A stretch of 64,000 nucleotides of DNA from CAZSAT01 sp964604675 (GTDB lineage Bacteria > Myxococcota_A > UBA796 > CAJQPC01), in the NCBI GenBank assembly GCA_964604675.1, contig CAZSAT010000002.1, positions 62,001 through 126,000 on the forward strand, given 5' to 3'. The position numbers and the translations under genes were made by a program. The notes below the pieces were generated by a model. It was not told the DNA's origin, searched no databases, and saw nothing but the letters and a program-made list of their open reading frames with translations. Of the stretch, positions 44,505 to 52,880 are shown piece by piece; position 1 is the first letter of the stretch, and the number at the start of each line of letters is the position of its first letter.

Positions 44505-45133
44505 CGACGGATCGGGCTCTTCCGGTTGCGCTTGGCGTCCTCGGTCTCGACCCAGGACACGCTGTCGACACCGGAGGCGTTGACCTTCCAGCCCGACAGC
44601 ACCCCGGCGGTCTTGAGCAGGTCGTCGTCGGTGATCGCGCCGCCGGCGGTGGACTCGGTGGCTTCCATGGCGCGGTCGAGCAGGTCCTGCAGCCGCCGGT
44701 TGCCGGCGGTCAGCTGGCCGGTGAGGCTGGAGATCAGCAGCCGCCGGAGGGCGGTGCCGCGGGTGGTCGGCTCGCGCAGGATGCGCTTGTAGCCGGCGTG
44801 GTCGAGCACCGAGAGCGTGCTCGCCTGGGCCGCCTGGCAGGTGGCCGACCGGGACGAGCCGTCGATCAGGCCCATGTGCCCGATGAGCGCCGGCGCCTGG
44901 ATGACGGCCAGCTCCTTCTCCGTCCCACGAGGACCGCGCTTCAGCACCCGCACCGAGCCCGTGAGCAGGAACCACATCTCGCTGGACGGGTCGCCTTCCC
45001 GGCAGAGCTCCTCGCCGCCCTCGAGGGCGCGCTCGCTGCACGCCTCGAGCACCTTCACCATGGGCTTCACGTTGCGGCCCACGAAGGGATGAGCCAGCAG
45101 GATCTTCTTGGCCTGCGCGGTCAGGTCGCTCAT
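44501..45133 (-). CDS. Cyclic nucleotide-binding domain protein
   Basis: 210 residues with one cNMP-binding (Crp-like) beta-roll: EGGEELCREGDPSSEMWFLLTGSVRV (~38-63), APALIGHMGLIDGSSRSATCQA (phosphate-binding-cassette region, which keeps the S-R-S-A-T pattern but lacks the canonical Gly-Glu). No helix-turn-helix follows; instead a helical tail (NRRLQDLLDRAMEATES) and a short C-terminal region. Ligand and effect unknown. Coupled by overlaps to the cNMP gene upstream (ATGA) and the GT gene downstream (GTGA). Confidence 0.85.
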   Translation of the reverse strand: MSDLTAQAKKILLAHPFVGRNVKPMVKVLEACSERALEGGEELCREGDPSSEMWFLLTGSVRVLKRGPRGTEKELAVIQAPALIGHMGLIDGSSRSATCQAAQASTLSVLDHAGYKRILREPTTRGTALRRLLISSLTGQLTAGNRRLQDLLDRAMEATESTAGGAITDDDLLKTAGVLSGWKVNASGVDSVSWVETEDAKRNRKSPIRR

Positions 45134-45654
45134 CGGCCACCTCCGAAGATCGACATGAAGCGGTCGCGGAGGTTGCCCTTGGGCGCGGCCGGAGCAGCAC
45201 CCGTTGCGACGCCAGGGTCCTCTTCCTTCCAGACCTTCTGCACGGTGAGGTTGGTGGAGCGGATGCGCCGGGCGAGGGTGCCGAGCAGGTGCTCCTCGAT
45301 GGCCACGAGCGCCGGGTTGAGCGCGGCCGCCGCCAGGAGCTGCCGCGAGACCGAGAGGCAGGTGGTGGTCTCCATCGCCTTCACGGTGGCGCTGCGTGTG
45401 CGACCGGAGGCGAAGAGCGCGGTCTCTCCGACGATCTCGCCCCCGCGGATCTCGCCCACGGTGCGGTCGCCCACGATGGCGGCCAGGCGGCCGTTCACCA
45501 CGAGCATGGCCGTGGCGGCCGCGTCCCCCTGCTGGAAGATGAGCTCGCCGAGCCCGAAGTGCACGGGAGGCGCGAGCTGCACGAGCTCGGCCAGCGAAGC
45601 GCGCGGCACGCCGCGGAAGAGGGGAAGCCGCTCGAGGGCGTCGACGGTGGACAT
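45130..45654 (-). CDS. Cyclic nucleotide-binding domain protein
   Basis: 174 residues. Single cNMP domain: ELIFQQGDAAATAMLVVNGRL (~38-58), GEIVGETALFASGRTRSATVKA (cassette with Gly-Glu and the Arg that contacts the phosphate, better preserved than in its neighbour), then a helical tail and an Arg/Gly end. No DNA-binding domain. Two adjacent stand-alone cNMP proteins with different cassettes suggest a pair of sensors in one complex. Overlaps the downstream gene by 4 nt; 40-nt gap to the FadL gene upstream. Confidence 0.87.
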   Translation of the reverse strand: MSTVDALERLPLFRGVPRASLAELVQLAPPVHFGLGELIFQQGDAAATAMLVVNGRLAAIVGDRTVGEIRGGEIVGETALFASGRTRSATVKAMETTTCLSVSRQLLAAAALNPALVAIEEHLLGTLARRIRSTNLTVQKVWKEEDPGVATGAAPAAPKGNLRDRFMSIFGGGR

Positions 45655-45694
45655 GAGAGGGCCTAGCCGATGGGGCGGTCTGCGGCCACAGCCC

Positions 45695-47092
45695 TCAGAA
45701 CGCCATGCCCAACCGCACGCCCAGCGTGTTGACCTTCCCGGCGTAGGTGCCGTTGGTGCTGGTCTTGTACGGCAGCTCGGCGCTGAAGCGCGCGTTGCCG
45801 TCGCGCAGGTCCCAGGCGGAGTCGGTGATCTCCCGCGTGAACAGGAAGTACTTGGTGTAGCCGAGCCCGAGGGTGACCTTGCCCATCGTGTAGCGGCTGG
45901 CCAGCATGAAGCCCGCGTTCTGGAAGTCCAGGTTGGACGGGCTCACCGCGTAGTCGGGCACCGCGTTCTGGTTGTACATCAGCCGGGTGCCGAACCAGAG
46001 ATCCTCGTTGAGCTGGTAGCCGCCCATCGCCAGGAAGTTGCCGGAGTTGTAGAGCCGACGGGGGCTGTACTGCTCGGTGGCGATCGAGATGGTGACGTTG
46101 TCCGGGGGGCCGATCGCGTCGCCGTCTTCGCTGGTGAGCGTGATGGCGATGTCGCCGTCTTCCCCGCCGCAGCAGAGGTTCCAGAGCTGCCAGTCCATGC
46201 CGGCGCCCACGGTGAGCTTGTCGTTGACCTGGCTGTTCAGGTACAGCCGGGCCACGGCGGGCAGCTCGAGCTCCACGCCGACCTTCGCGCCGACCGCGCC
46301 CCCGCCCACGGTGCTGAGGGTCTCGTTGACGTACACGAAGCCTTCGCCCTCGGCGCTGAAGGTGCCGGCCGAGGTGTACGACGCGCCCACCTGGGCCTTC
46401 TCGTACTTGTCGAAGAACACGCCGGCGTTCCAGCCCCAGTGGGAGCCGCTGGCCGAGCCCGAGAGGTAGGTGTCGAGGGCGTAGGGGGTGCTGGGCGTGT
46501 CGAGCCCCAGCTCTTCGGGCAGCACGCCCTCGGTGCCCAGGGGATCGGAGGCCTGGAAGACCTGGATGATGTCCTTGATGTAGGACACGCCGCCGCCCAC
46601 GTGCAGCCCGTCCATCACCGTGACCGCCACGGCCGGCGTGATGGCCGCCGTGATGATCTTGGTCGAGATGATGTGGTAGCGCTGGTGGCTGGTGTACGGC
46701 GGGGCGTCGCCCTCTTCCGAGGAGGTGTAGTCGCCGCCGCCCACAAAGGGATCGTAGGCTGCGACGGCCACCGTGAGGCGGTCGGGGATGGCCTGCCAGC
46801 TGGCGCCCACGATGCCGTTGGGCACCGTGGCGGCGGCGGTGGCGACCTCCCACGGCTGCCCGGTGTTCGGATCGATGCCGTCGTTCCGCGTGGTGGTGAC
46901 CTCGAGGTTGATGAAGCTCGCCTGCACGTCGGCCAGCACGTTGACGCCCGCGAGCGGCGCCAGGGCGGCCGGGTTGTACGCCACGGCGGCCACGTTCGAC
47001 GTGGCGGCGCCTGAGTCAGGACCGCCGGTCACACCCGCGGTGGTGATCGATCCGGCGAGGGCCGCGGTGGAGAAGGCGGTCGACAGCAGCAT
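45695..47092 (-). CDS. OmpP1/FadL/TodX-family outer-membrane porin
   Basis: 465 residues. MLLSTAFSTAALAG is a short signal (no basic residue) ending in AxA. The N-terminal hatch GVTGGPDSGAATSNVAAVAYNPAAL is the FadL/TodX signature, followed by 14-strand barrel-type alternation and a terminal aromatic (RLGMAF) for BAM insertion. Members import long-chain fatty acids, hydrocarbons or other hydrophobic compounds. Substrate not evident. A GGAG-type ribosome site precedes ATG 47092, and the gene is divergent from the lipoprotein at 47168. Confidence 0.9.
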   Translation of the reverse strand: MLLSTAFSTAALAGSITTAGVTGGPDSGAATSNVAAVAYNPAALAPLAGVNVLADVQASFINLEVTTTRNDGIDPNTGQPWEVATAAATVPNGIVGASWQAIPDRLTVAVAAYDPFVGGGDYTSSEEGDAPPYTSHQRYHIISTKIITAAITPAVAVTVMDGLHVGGGVSYIKDIIQVFQASDPLGTEGVLPEELGLDTPSTPYALDTYLSGSASGSHWGWNAGVFFDKYEKAQVGASYTSAGTFSAEGEGFVYVNETLSTVGGGAVGAKVGVELELPAVARLYLNSQVNDKLTVGAGMDWQLWNLCCGGEDGDIAITLTSEDGDAIGPPDNVTISIATEQYSPRRLYNSGNFLAMGGYQLNEDLWFGTRLMYNQNAVPDYAVSPSNLDFQNAGFMLASRYTMGKVTLGLGYTKYFLFTREITDSAWDLRDGNARFSAELPYKTSTNGTYAGKVNTLGVRLGMAF

Positions 47093-47117
47093 GGGTGCTC
47101 CAGGGTGCTCCCTGCTA

Positions 47118-47127
47118 ACGCATGCGT
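47118..47127. promoter_or_regulatory. 10-bp palindrome ACGCATGCGT in a divergent intergenic region
   Basis: Perfect palindrome in the 75-nt gap between the FadL and lipoprotein starts, followed by a T6 run and a TATATG hexamer. Size fits a dimeric regulator site; no regulator gene identified. Confidence 0.35.
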
Positions 47128-47167
47128 GGTTTTTTGGGCTATATGGGCGGCCTTACGGAGTTCCCCC

Positions 47168-48025
47168 ATGCGACAGCTCACCCTCGCCACCGGCCTCGTG
47201 CTGCTCACCGCCTGCCCGGGTCGGGAAGGCGTGTACGAAGGCGGGCCTGGGGCGGACGGGCAGGACACCGCACCCATCGAGGTCGTGGACTGCAACGCCG
47301 ATCTGGACATGTCGGCCGGCATCAACATCGAGGGCACCGCGATCGACGTCGGCACGGGCGCGTTGCTCACCTCCGGCGACACCGCCACCGCGCCCCTGTG
47401 TGTGTCGGCGATCGACCCCACCCCCGCGGTCACCGGCGGGGAGCCCACGATCCTGGTCGCGAGCACGATGTGTGAGGACGGGAGCTTCACGCTCGCCGGC
47501 ATCGAGGAGATCCCGGCCATCGGCATCATGGTGCAGCTCGAGGACTGCAACGGCGAAGGCACCGTGATGCGCTCGGTCACGGGCGTCTCGGCCGATCTCT
47601 TCGAGGGCTACGGACCGGGCGACACGCTCTCGGGGGTGGAGGCCCGTTCGTTGTCGACCGACACGCGCGACGCCTGGCACGCCGAGCTCGAGGGCAACGG
47701 CTACGGCTTCGACCTCGGCGTCGACGGCTTCCTCGCCGGGTACGCGCTCGACAGCGCGGAGGCCCCGGTGGGTGGCGCCACGGTGACCTGCGGCTCCTGT
47801 TCGGACCGCCCCACCTGGTACGCCGACGGCGACGACGCCGATGGCAGCTTCTCCAGCGGCGGCACCGCCCACACCACGAGCCAGGTCGACGGCGGGGGCT
47901 TCTTCATCGTGCCCGCAGCGCGCATCACGACCTACACCTGTTCCGACGACAGCCATGACTGGGAGGGCACCCTGCTGGGGAGCCTCGAGGGCTATGGCGT
48001 CTTCATCCGCTTCATCGCGAACTGA
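47168..48025 (+). CDS. Uncharacterised lipoprotein, paralogue of the 48073 protein
   Basis: 285 residues. MRQLTLATGLVLLTAC gives a normal-length signal with Cys16; the start is ATG 47168 with GGAG 7 nt upstream. The mature part is beta-rich with three strand-like blocks: INIEGTAIDVGTGALL, DGSFTLAGIEEIPAIGIMV, and GGGFFIVPAARITTYTC. The 48073 protein has the same blocks (FTLSGTALDVQTSTPA, SGAFSIEGVNDTPAFGILV, GGLWIIPSAPTSEYG), so the two are tandem duplicates. Likely a carboxypeptidase-regulatory-like or Ig-type fold. Function unknown. Confidence 0.75.
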   Translation: MRQLTLATGLVLLTACPGREGVYEGGPGADGQDTAPIEVVDCNADLDMSAGINIEGTAIDVGTGALLTSGDTATAPLCVSAIDPTPAVTGGEPTILVASTMCEDGSFTLAGIEEIPAIGIMVQLEDCNGEGTVMRSVTGVSADLFEGYGPGDTLSGVEARSLSTDTRDAWHAELEGNGYGFDLGVDGFLAGYALDSAEAPVGGATVTCGSCSDRPTWYADGDDADGSFSSGGTAHTTSQVDGGGFFIVPAARITTYTCSDDSHDWEGTLLGSLEGYGVFIRFIAN

Positions 48026-48072
48026 CTTCCAAACCAATGGACGGGGCCGCTGGCCCCAGAGAGGAGATTCAC

Positions 48073-48969
48073 ATGACCCGCACCACGCTCCTGAGCCTGT
48101 CGCTCGTCGCCTTCGCCTTCGGGTGCAAGGGCGACACCGATGACACCGGTGACACCGCACCCGAGGCCGACACGGACACGGACACGGACACCGACACGGA
48201 CACGGACACCGACACGGACACCGACACGGACACCGACACGGACACGGACACGGACACGGACACCGATGCCGACCTGGCCTTCACCCTGTCGGGCACCGCG
48301 CTCGATGTGCAGACCAGCACCCCGGCGGCCGAGGGCCTCTGCATCGCCGCCCTGAACCCGGATGGCGCCGTGGTCGGTGGCAAGACCGTCACCATGGCTT
48401 CCAGCTCGGTCGGCGCCTCGGGCGCGTTCAGCATCGAGGGCGTGAACGACACCCCGGCCTTCGGCATCCTCGTGTCGGTCTTCGACTGCGACGACAAGAC
48501 CGAGGACCTCGTCTTCACCACGGCCACCCCGGTCCTGCCCGACGTCTACGCCGGCGTGGCGACGGGCGACGAGATCGGCGGCCAGTACGCGTTCTCGATC
48601 GGCAACGAGCTGCGCGAGGGCATGGAGCAGAGCCTGGCGGCCATCGGTGGCCCCGGCGACCTGCTCAAGACCGGCGCGCTCGCCGGCGTGATCCTCGACG
48701 CTGCGGGCACCCCGCTCGACGGCGGCACGGTCACCGGCTCCAGCAAGACCGTGTACTACGCCGACAGCGACGCCACGGACGGTGGGCTCTTCGCCAGCAC
48801 CACCACCGGCGTGAACACCTCCACCGAAGCGGCGGCCGGCGGGCTCTGGATCATCCCCAGTGCCCCCACCTCGGAGTACGGTGCCGAGGCCAAGGGCTAC
48901 ACCTTCGGCAGCGCGCTCGGCGGCTCGAACCCCGGCTCGGCCGTGTTCGCTCCGTTCGTCGCGGAGTAG
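48073..48969 (+). CDS. Uncharacterised lipoprotein with (Asp-Thr)n spacer
   Basis: 298 residues. MTRTTLLSLSLVAFAFGC signal with Cys18 and Lys at +2; AGAGGAG gives a strong ribosome site before ATG 48073. After the Cys comes GDTDDTGDTAPEA and then 16 Asp-Thr pairs, which act as an extended acidic tether. The folded part repeats the blocks of its neighbour at 47168. The hexanucleotide (GACACG/GACACC) array encoding the tether could vary in length by slippage. Ends 4 nt before the convergent nucleotidase-like gene. Confidence 0.77.
   Translation: MTRTTLLSLSLVAFAFGCKGDTDDTGDTAPEADTDTDTDTDTDTDTDTDTDTDTDTDTDTDTDTDADLAFTLSGTALDVQTSTPAAEGLCIAALNPDGAVVGGKTVTMASSSVGASGAFSIEGVNDTPAFGILVSVFDCDDKTEDLVFTTATPVLPDVYAGVATGDEIGGQYAFSIGNELREGMEQSLAAIGGPGDLLKTGALAGVILDAAGTPLDGGTVTGSSKTVYYADSDATDGGLFASTTTGVNTSTEAAAGGLWIIPSAPTSEYGAEAKGYTFGSALGGSNPGSAVFAPFVAE
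48169..48264 (+). repeat. 16 tandem copies of GACAC[G/C] encoding Asp-Thr
   Basis: Exactly 16 hexanucleotide units, 96 nt, in frame; only the sixth base varies (G or C). Changes of unit number keep the frame and alter spacer length by two residues per unit. Confidence 0.95.
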
Positions 48970-48973
48970 ACGG

Positions 48974-50833
48974 CTACTTCTTCCAGCCGATCAGGCGGCC
49001 GGAGGGCTCGGTGTAGCTCTCCGGCACGTCCGGCACGCCATCGCCGTCGTCGTCGCCGAAGGTGTCGGCGTAGTCGGCGAGGGCCTGCCACAGCTTGAGG
49101 GGCTGAGCACCCTCGGTCTTCGCGTCGGTGTCGAAGACCATCGAGGTGACGCCTTCGCTCGTGTCGATGGCGTTGCCCGCGGCGTCCTTGGGCGTGACCT
49201 CCAGAAGCCCGCTGGTCAGGTCCTCGAGGATCACGATCAGGCTGGCGATGTAGCTGTCGACCGCCACGTGGAAGAGCTCGTCGGAGCTGGTGTCGAGCTC
49301 GACCCACTGCTTGCCGTCGTAGAGCTGCACGCTCTGCGCGCGGAAGAAGGGCACCTGGTTGGTGTCCACCGTGCAGCGCATCGTCGAGCTCCACTCGATG
49401 AAGTAGCTGCAGCCGTAGAAGGGCGAGACCGACGCGGTGACCTCGCAGACGTCCTTGATCTCGGCTGCGGTGGCGTAGAAGTGGGTGAGGTCGTAGCCCG
49501 GCGCGGTCAGGGAGCCGCCCAGGGGCAGCACCCGGAAGAGGTCGGAGAAGCCCTGCACGCCGCCGTTGCCGTGCTCGAGCGGGTCGCGGATCAAGCCCTG
49601 GTTCTCGAACGCGATGTCGATCGGGTCGTCCGCCGTGCGGTTCATGGCCCAGAGGTAGGCGTCGGTCACCAGGTTGGCGATGGGCGCCTCGGTGCACTCC
49701 GGCAGGGTGATGTCGTCGGGGATGGAGAAGACGGGTGCGTGGAAGCTCGTGCCGAGATCCGCGAGCGGACCGGCGTCGAGATCCGCCACGAAGCCGTCGA
49801 CCATCTCGGTGATGGCGCTGTCGCCGAGGACGCTGTCGTCGATCGGGTGGAGGGTGTAGTCCTCGAGCTCCCAGCTGCTCCCGTCCCAGGCCAGGTCGAC
49901 CTGGCCCAGCCACATGGTGTGGTAGCCGGCCTGCACGATCCAGGTGTCCCCGGCGGTCGCGACCGCCTCCATCGGGGTGTGGCTGTGGCCTCCGACGATC
50001 AGGTCGATGCCCGGCACCTCGGAGGCCAGCAGGTGGTCGGCCGACAGGGTCTCGTCGTCGTCGACGCCTGCATGGGTCAGGGCGATCGTGAGGTCCACCC
50101 CTTCGAGCTCCGCGAGGGCCGAGGCGGCCGCGTCCGCAGCCACGGTGAAGGTGGTGGGCACCGCCGCCGGGCTGATGCTCGCGGCTTCGTCGCCCAGCAG
50201 GCCGAACAGCCCGAGGGTGAGGCCGTTGTCGAGCTCGAGGGTCATCGAGCTCTGGATGCGGCCGCTGTCGAAGAGCATCTCGAGCGCGTCGTCGTCGATG
50301 TCGTTGTCGTCGGGAACAGTGTTCGAGGCGACGATGGGCACGGTCACGCCGAGCTCGTCGCCCTTGGCGATCATGTCGCCCAGCACACCCGGTCCCCAGT
50401 CGAACTCGTGGTTGCCCAGGGTGATGGCGTCGTAGCCGATGGCCTGCATGACCTGGAGCTCGGCCGCGTGGCTGGTGGCCAGCATCTGGAAGAGGTCGCC
50501 CGCCATCCAGTCACCGGCATCGAAGAGCACCACGGGGTGGCTGGTGGCGCCACGGATCTCGTTGACGAGGGCGGCCACGCGCGCCAGCCCGCCGCGGGTG
50601 CCGTCGCCGGTGCCGCTGGGGTCGTACTCCGCGTTTGGCCCCAGGCCGAGCATGTGGCTCTGCCAGTCGTTCGTGTGGAGGATCGTCACGCGCAGCTTGC
50701 CGTCGTCCACCACCTCGCCGGTGTCTTCCGTGTCGGTCGCGACCGGATCGGTGTCGACCGGCTCGGGCTGTGTGTCGACGGAGGTGTCCGGGACGTCGTT
50801 CTTGCACGACGCGAGCAGGAGGAAGATCAGCAT
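48974..50833 (-). CDS. 5'-nucleotidase/metallophosphatase (UshA-type) lipoprotein
   Basis: 619 residues. MLIFLLLASC puts Cys at 10 with Lys at +2, then a Asp/Thr-rich spacer to ~45. Metallophosphatase domain: VTILHTNDWQSHML (~50), FDAGDWMAGD, LGNHEFDWG (NHE), IALTHAGVDDDE, IVGGHSHTP. The first motif is D-x-Q instead of the usual D-x-H. A 5'-nucleotidase C-terminal domain (~350-560) includes APIANLVTDAYLWAMN and VLPLGGSL. Likely hydrolyses extracellular nucleotides or related phosphates. It ends in GDDDGDGVPDV, a short calcium-loop-like repeat. Start ATG 50833 has TAGCCT exactly 6 nt upstream on the minus strand. Confidence 0.87.
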   Translation of the reverse strand: MLIFLLLASCKNDVPDTSVDTQPEPVDTDPVATDTEDTGEVVDDGKLRVTILHTNDWQSHMLGLGPNAEYDPSGTGDGTRGGLARVAALVNEIRGATSHPVVLFDAGDWMAGDLFQMLATSHAAELQVMQAIGYDAITLGNHEFDWGPGVLGDMIAKGDELGVTVPIVASNTVPDDNDIDDDALEMLFDSGRIQSSMTLELDNGLTLGLFGLLGDEAASISPAAVPTTFTVAADAAASALAELEGVDLTIALTHAGVDDDETLSADHLLASEVPGIDLIVGGHSHTPMEAVATAGDTWIVQAGYHTMWLGQVDLAWDGSSWELEDYTLHPIDDSVLGDSAITEMVDGFVADLDAGPLADLGTSFHAPVFSIPDDITLPECTEAPIANLVTDAYLWAMNRTADDPIDIAFENQGLIRDPLEHGNGGVQGFSDLFRVLPLGGSLTAPGYDLTHFYATAAEIKDVCEVTASVSPFYGCSYFIEWSSTMRCTVDTNQVPFFRAQSVQLYDGKQWVELDTSSDELFHVAVDSYIASLIVILEDLTSGLLEVTPKDAAGNAIDTSEGVTSMVFDTDAKTEGAQPLKLWQALADYADTFGDDDGDGVPDVPESYTEPSGRLIGWKK

Positions 50834-50839
50834 GGAACG

Positions 50840-50845
50840 AGGCTA
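50840..50845 (-). promoter_or_regulatory. Candidate -10 hexamer TAGCCT for a leaderless mRNA
   Basis: Minus strand TAGCCT followed by 6 nt (CGTTCC) and the ATG of the nucleotidase-like gene. No Shine-Dalgarno. Confidence 0.5.
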
Positions 50846-51030
50846 CCGTGACTCTGCGTCGGGTTGATTGGAGGTTCGCCGAGTCATTGTGGTTCCCAGT
50901 GGCCACGCGTCCGACGAAGGCGTGCCAGGGGCACGTCGAGGAGGCGCGGGGTCGCTGGGGGCCCGAAGGGCCGGCGAGGCCCGATCAACTCGGCGTAGAG
51001 GCACGATAACCGCGGCGGGGTCGCCTCGTC

Positions 51031-52380
51031 TCAGTCCTCGTAGACCGAGCAGTAGTCCGGAAAGACCGAGGGCAGGCCCGCCTCGTAGGGCGAGGTGACC
51101 TCGGTCCCCTCTGGATGGTCCTCCAGGAAGCGCAGCACCCACGGCCAGAACTCGGCCTCGACCGTGTGCCCCATCCCGTGGTTGCACGTGACCAGGAAGT
51201 GATCGCGCGCGGAGAGCGCCTCGATCATCTCGCCGGCGAGCTTGTGGAAGTCGGTGTCCACCGCCTCGTCGGTCTTGCCGCCCCAGGTGACCAGCACGGG
51301 GATGGCCTCGTGGTCCTTCGCGAAGTCCAGGCTGATGCCGCCGGACAGCGGCGCCGCGGACGCGAGCTTCGCGGAACGGGCAGCGATCACCGCGCCGGTC
51401 ATCAGCCCGCCGTTCGACATGCCGGTGACGTGGATGCGGTCGGGGTCCACGGGGTACTGGTCGCTCACGCAGGTGAGCAGGTCGTCGAAGAGCGTGATGT
51501 CCACGTTGTTGTCGGCGGGGCTCACCACGTCGTAGGCCACGCTCCCACCGAGCTCGCTGGCCTGGGTGGCGACCGTGATGTAGCCCGCGGCCGGGGCCTG
51601 GTTGCCGATGTCGGTGTCGGTCAGGAAGTCCTGGGCGGTGCCCGAGAAGCCGTGGAAGACGAAGAGCAGGGGCCAGGTCTGCTTCGGGTCGTAGGCGTCC
51701 GGCAGGAGCACCTCGAAGGAGCGCTCGATGGCGCCGGACACGAAGGCGCTGTTCGTGCCGACCGCCACGGTGGGGCAGTCCTCGGCGCTGAGACGCTCCA
51801 GAGCGTTGTCGTCGCCCTCGCCCGGGCAGGCCACGTCGTAGCCCTTCGCCCGTGCATCCCACGCGGTGCTGCCGAAGGTGCTGCCGGCGAGGTCGATCTC
51901 GAAGGTCACGACCGAGCCCGACAGGTCACCACAGAAGCCGTCGTCGCCGACCGTGCCGCTGAGGACGGCCGCGATCTCCACCTCGCTGGAGGTGGGCGAG
52001 TAGTCCGCCGGCAGGGGAAAGGTCCCGAAGTCCATGCTGAAGGTGTCGTCGTCGGCCAGGGGCACGTCGCTCACCGTGGAGAGCACGTCGCTCACCGCGT
52101 CGACGCCGTCGGTGGCGCGCATCACGATGCTCGACCACCCCCGTTGCCCCTCGACCTCGCCGGCGGTCAGCTCGAGCTGGAAGGGCACCTCCAGCCCGCC
52201 AACCGACGCGACCGAGAAGGTCACCAGCCAGAGGCCCTCGGGCACGCCGCTCAGGTCCACGGGCTCGGCGGTCTCGCCGGTGGCCGTGTCGCTGCCTGCC
52301 GGCACCTCGGTGTCGTCGCCCGCCACCGCGGGGGCCGTGTCGGCCGGGTCGCCGCTGCAGGCGAGGAGAAGGGTGAGCAT
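51031..52380 (-). CDS. Alpha/beta hydrolase lipoprotein, polyhydroxybutyrate-depolymerase/esterase-like
   Basis: 449 residues. MLTLLLAC is an eight-residue signal with the Cys at 8, then a Asp/Thr/Pro-rich spacer. The N-terminal ~200 residues are a beta-rich domain of unknown type. The hydrolase part has LLFVFHGFSGTAQDFL (oxyanion region), HVTGMSNGGLMTGAV with the GxSxG nucleophile Ser, TWGGKTDEAVDT for the Asp and MGHTVE for the catalytic His, the order of secreted PHB depolymerase / feruloyl esterase-like (LpqC) enzymes. Substrate unknown. Start ATG 52380 has GGAGG upstream. Ends ~200 nt from the nucleotidase start; 50834-51030 holds nothing recognisable. Confidence 0.82.
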   Translation of the reverse strand: MLTLLLACSGDPADTAPAVAGDDTEVPAGSDTATGETAEPVDLSGVPEGLWLVTFSVASVGGLEVPFQLELTAGEVEGQRGWSSIVMRATDGVDAVSDVLSTVSDVPLADDDTFSMDFGTFPLPADYSPTSSEVEIAAVLSGTVGDDGFCGDLSGSVVTFEIDLAGSTFGSTAWDARAKGYDVACPGEGDDNALERLSAEDCPTVAVGTNSAFVSGAIERSFEVLLPDAYDPKQTWPLLFVFHGFSGTAQDFLTDTDIGNQAPAAGYITVATQASELGGSVAYDVVSPADNNVDITLFDDLLTCVSDQYPVDPDRIHVTGMSNGGLMTGAVIAARSAKLASAAPLSGGISLDFAKDHEAIPVLVTWGGKTDEAVDTDFHKLAGEMIEALSARDHFLVTCNHGMGHTVEAEFWPWVLRFLEDHPEGTEVTSPYEAGLPSVFPDYCSVYED

Positions 52381-52880
52381 GGGGCCTCCGGGAGGAGGTC
52401 TATCCGGTCGCTGTGCGCCGCCTCGCGGAAGGTCGGATCCCGCTGGCAGCGGCCCGTCCGGGGCCGCCAGTGGGGCCTGACAAGCCCCGCGCCATCGCGA
52501 GTCGCTCCTCGGTAGACCGTGAGCCAGACCGTCCTGCCGACAGCCCCCGTGGTCGTGTCGACAGCGTAGGAGCCGTAGCTGGCCGTCGTCGCATGGCTGC
52601 GATCGACACGTCTCTTGCCGGCGGTCGACTTCGAGGTCCCAGAGCTCGTGCCGCCGTCAGGTCAGACCAGGGACAGCGTCGCCGAGCCGAGCTGCTCGAC
52701 CCCGGAAGGCACCGCATCCCACGCCAGGTCGCTGGGAGAGCTGGGGATGCCACGTTCGGTGCTCCGCCGGACGCCGGAGCGACGGAATTCCATGCACTTG
52801 CGAGATCGGCGCAGCCCGCGGGCCCCACACGGGCGCACGAAGCGTGGTTTCCCGACCTCTCCCAGCGCCCGAGCGTGGCT
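52381..52880. other. 500-nt gap, nothing recognised
   Basis: Open frames exist on both strands, but their protein sequences are Arg/Ala/Pro-rich and unlike coding sequence. TAGACC (about 52399-52404, minus strand) may be a -10 for the esterase gene. Confidence 0.4.
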
